Positions 6,186-6,448 of a DNA stretch of 6,448 nt are shown piece by piece. This DNA comes from Spartobacteria bacterium (GTDB lineage Bacteria; Verrucomicrobiota; Verrucomicrobiia; Chthoniobacterales; Chthoniobacteraceae), in contig JANXZI010000768.1 of assembly GCA_025355595.1 (NCBI GenBank), positions 1 to 6,448 on the forward strand. The letters are read 5' to 3'. How positions within the stretch are numbered: position 1 is the stretch's first letter; each line of letters begins with the position of its first letter. Under the pieces are notes generated by a model, which searched no databases, was not told the DNA's origin, and saw only the letters and a list, made by a program, of their open reading frames with translations. Made by a program: the position numbers and the translations under genes.

Positions 6186-6448
6186 GGCACGCTTTTCACA
6201 ATCAGCCCCACGCACTCGCTGCAGCCGATCCGAACTGACGGCAGCGGCGATGTGACACAGACGCACCTCGGATGGAAGGCCGAGGACGGCATTCCGGACA
6301 TCACGAGCCCGGTGAGCAACGGCGAGCTGGTCTTCCTCGTGGATTCGCAAGGGATGGTGACGTGCTACGACGCGAAGAACGGAAAGAAACAGTGGGAGCA
6401 CGAACTCGGCGAGGAGTGCAAGGCGTCGCCAAGCATCGTGGGCGACAA
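6186..6448 (+). pseudogene. Continuation of the PQQ-like propeller gene after the in-frame TGA, partial
   Basis: Directly after the TGA and in the same frame, 87 codons read without a stop to the right edge. The product begins GTLFTISPTHSLQPIR, followed by TDGSGDVTQTHLGWK, EDGIPDITSPVSNGELVF and CYDAKNGKKQWEHEL. GDVT, the PDITSPVSNGELVF-type blade and the DAKNGKKQWE repeat are what the propeller family has at this place. The frame is therefore not shifted; only one codon is a stop. The residue at the TGA is expected to be Gly, Asn or similar (FA-x-GTLF). The piece has no good own start: the first in-frame GTG is at 6252 and the first ATG at 6354, with no clear ribosome site. It could be a pseudogene remnant, a read-through product or the result of a one-base sequence error. 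The true end is off the window. Confidence 0.7.

Noticed and set aside
6183..6240. Selenocysteine insertion at the in-frame TGA
   Set aside because: The equivalent position in such propellers is expected to be Gly or Asn rather than Cys, and I see no stable stem-loop with a GG-containing apical loop at the distance bacterial SECIS elements require.
5583..6401. Minus-strand ORF (272 codons) spanning the TGA of the propeller gene
   Set aside because: It crosses the site where the propeller frame is broken but has the composition of a shadow ORF; the plus frame on both sides of the TGA carries recognisable propeller sequence.

Overview
The window is visibly GC-rich chromosomal DNA of a free-living bacterium. 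Secreted proteins with a carbohydrate-binding-like N-terminus, a Gfo/Idh/MocA oxidoreductase and a secreted PQQ-like beta-propeller protein with a WPRFRGPDGGG signature occur together most often in Verrucomicrobia and Planctomycetes. I favour Verrucomicrobia, but this is an inference from gene style. No rRNA, tRNA, CRISPR array, transposase or phage gene is visible.

Layout. Three genes lie on the minus strand. From right to left they are a Gfo/Idh/MocA dehydrogenase (5229 to 4156), a bifunctional proline catabolism enzyme PutA (3973 to 710), and the 5' part of a secreted protein with a CBM6-like domain (649, running off the left edge). On the plus strand, divergent from the dehydrogenase, is a secreted PQQ-like beta-propeller gene starting at 5349. 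Its reading frame is broken by an in-frame TGA at 6183-6185 and then continues in the same frame with clear family-like sequence to the right edge.

Between the dehydrogenase and putA is a 109-bp element (4051-4159). It is made of two short hairpins in inverted orientation, each preceded on its outer side by the tetranucleotide GTAG. This is the architecture of REP/BIME repeats, the sequences mobilised by RAYT (REP-associated tyrosine transposase) enzymes. One REP supplies the TAG stop codon of the dehydrogenase gene.

The genes do not form an obvious single pathway. PutA alone oxidises proline to glutamate. The dehydrogenase and the two secreted proteins look like parts of the sugar and polymer metabolism typical of these phyla. 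I did not find a convincing new multi-gene system. The two observations most worth checking are the REP/BIME element and the in-frame UGA. Long ORFs antisense to putA, the dehydrogenase and the propeller gene are GC-driven shadows.
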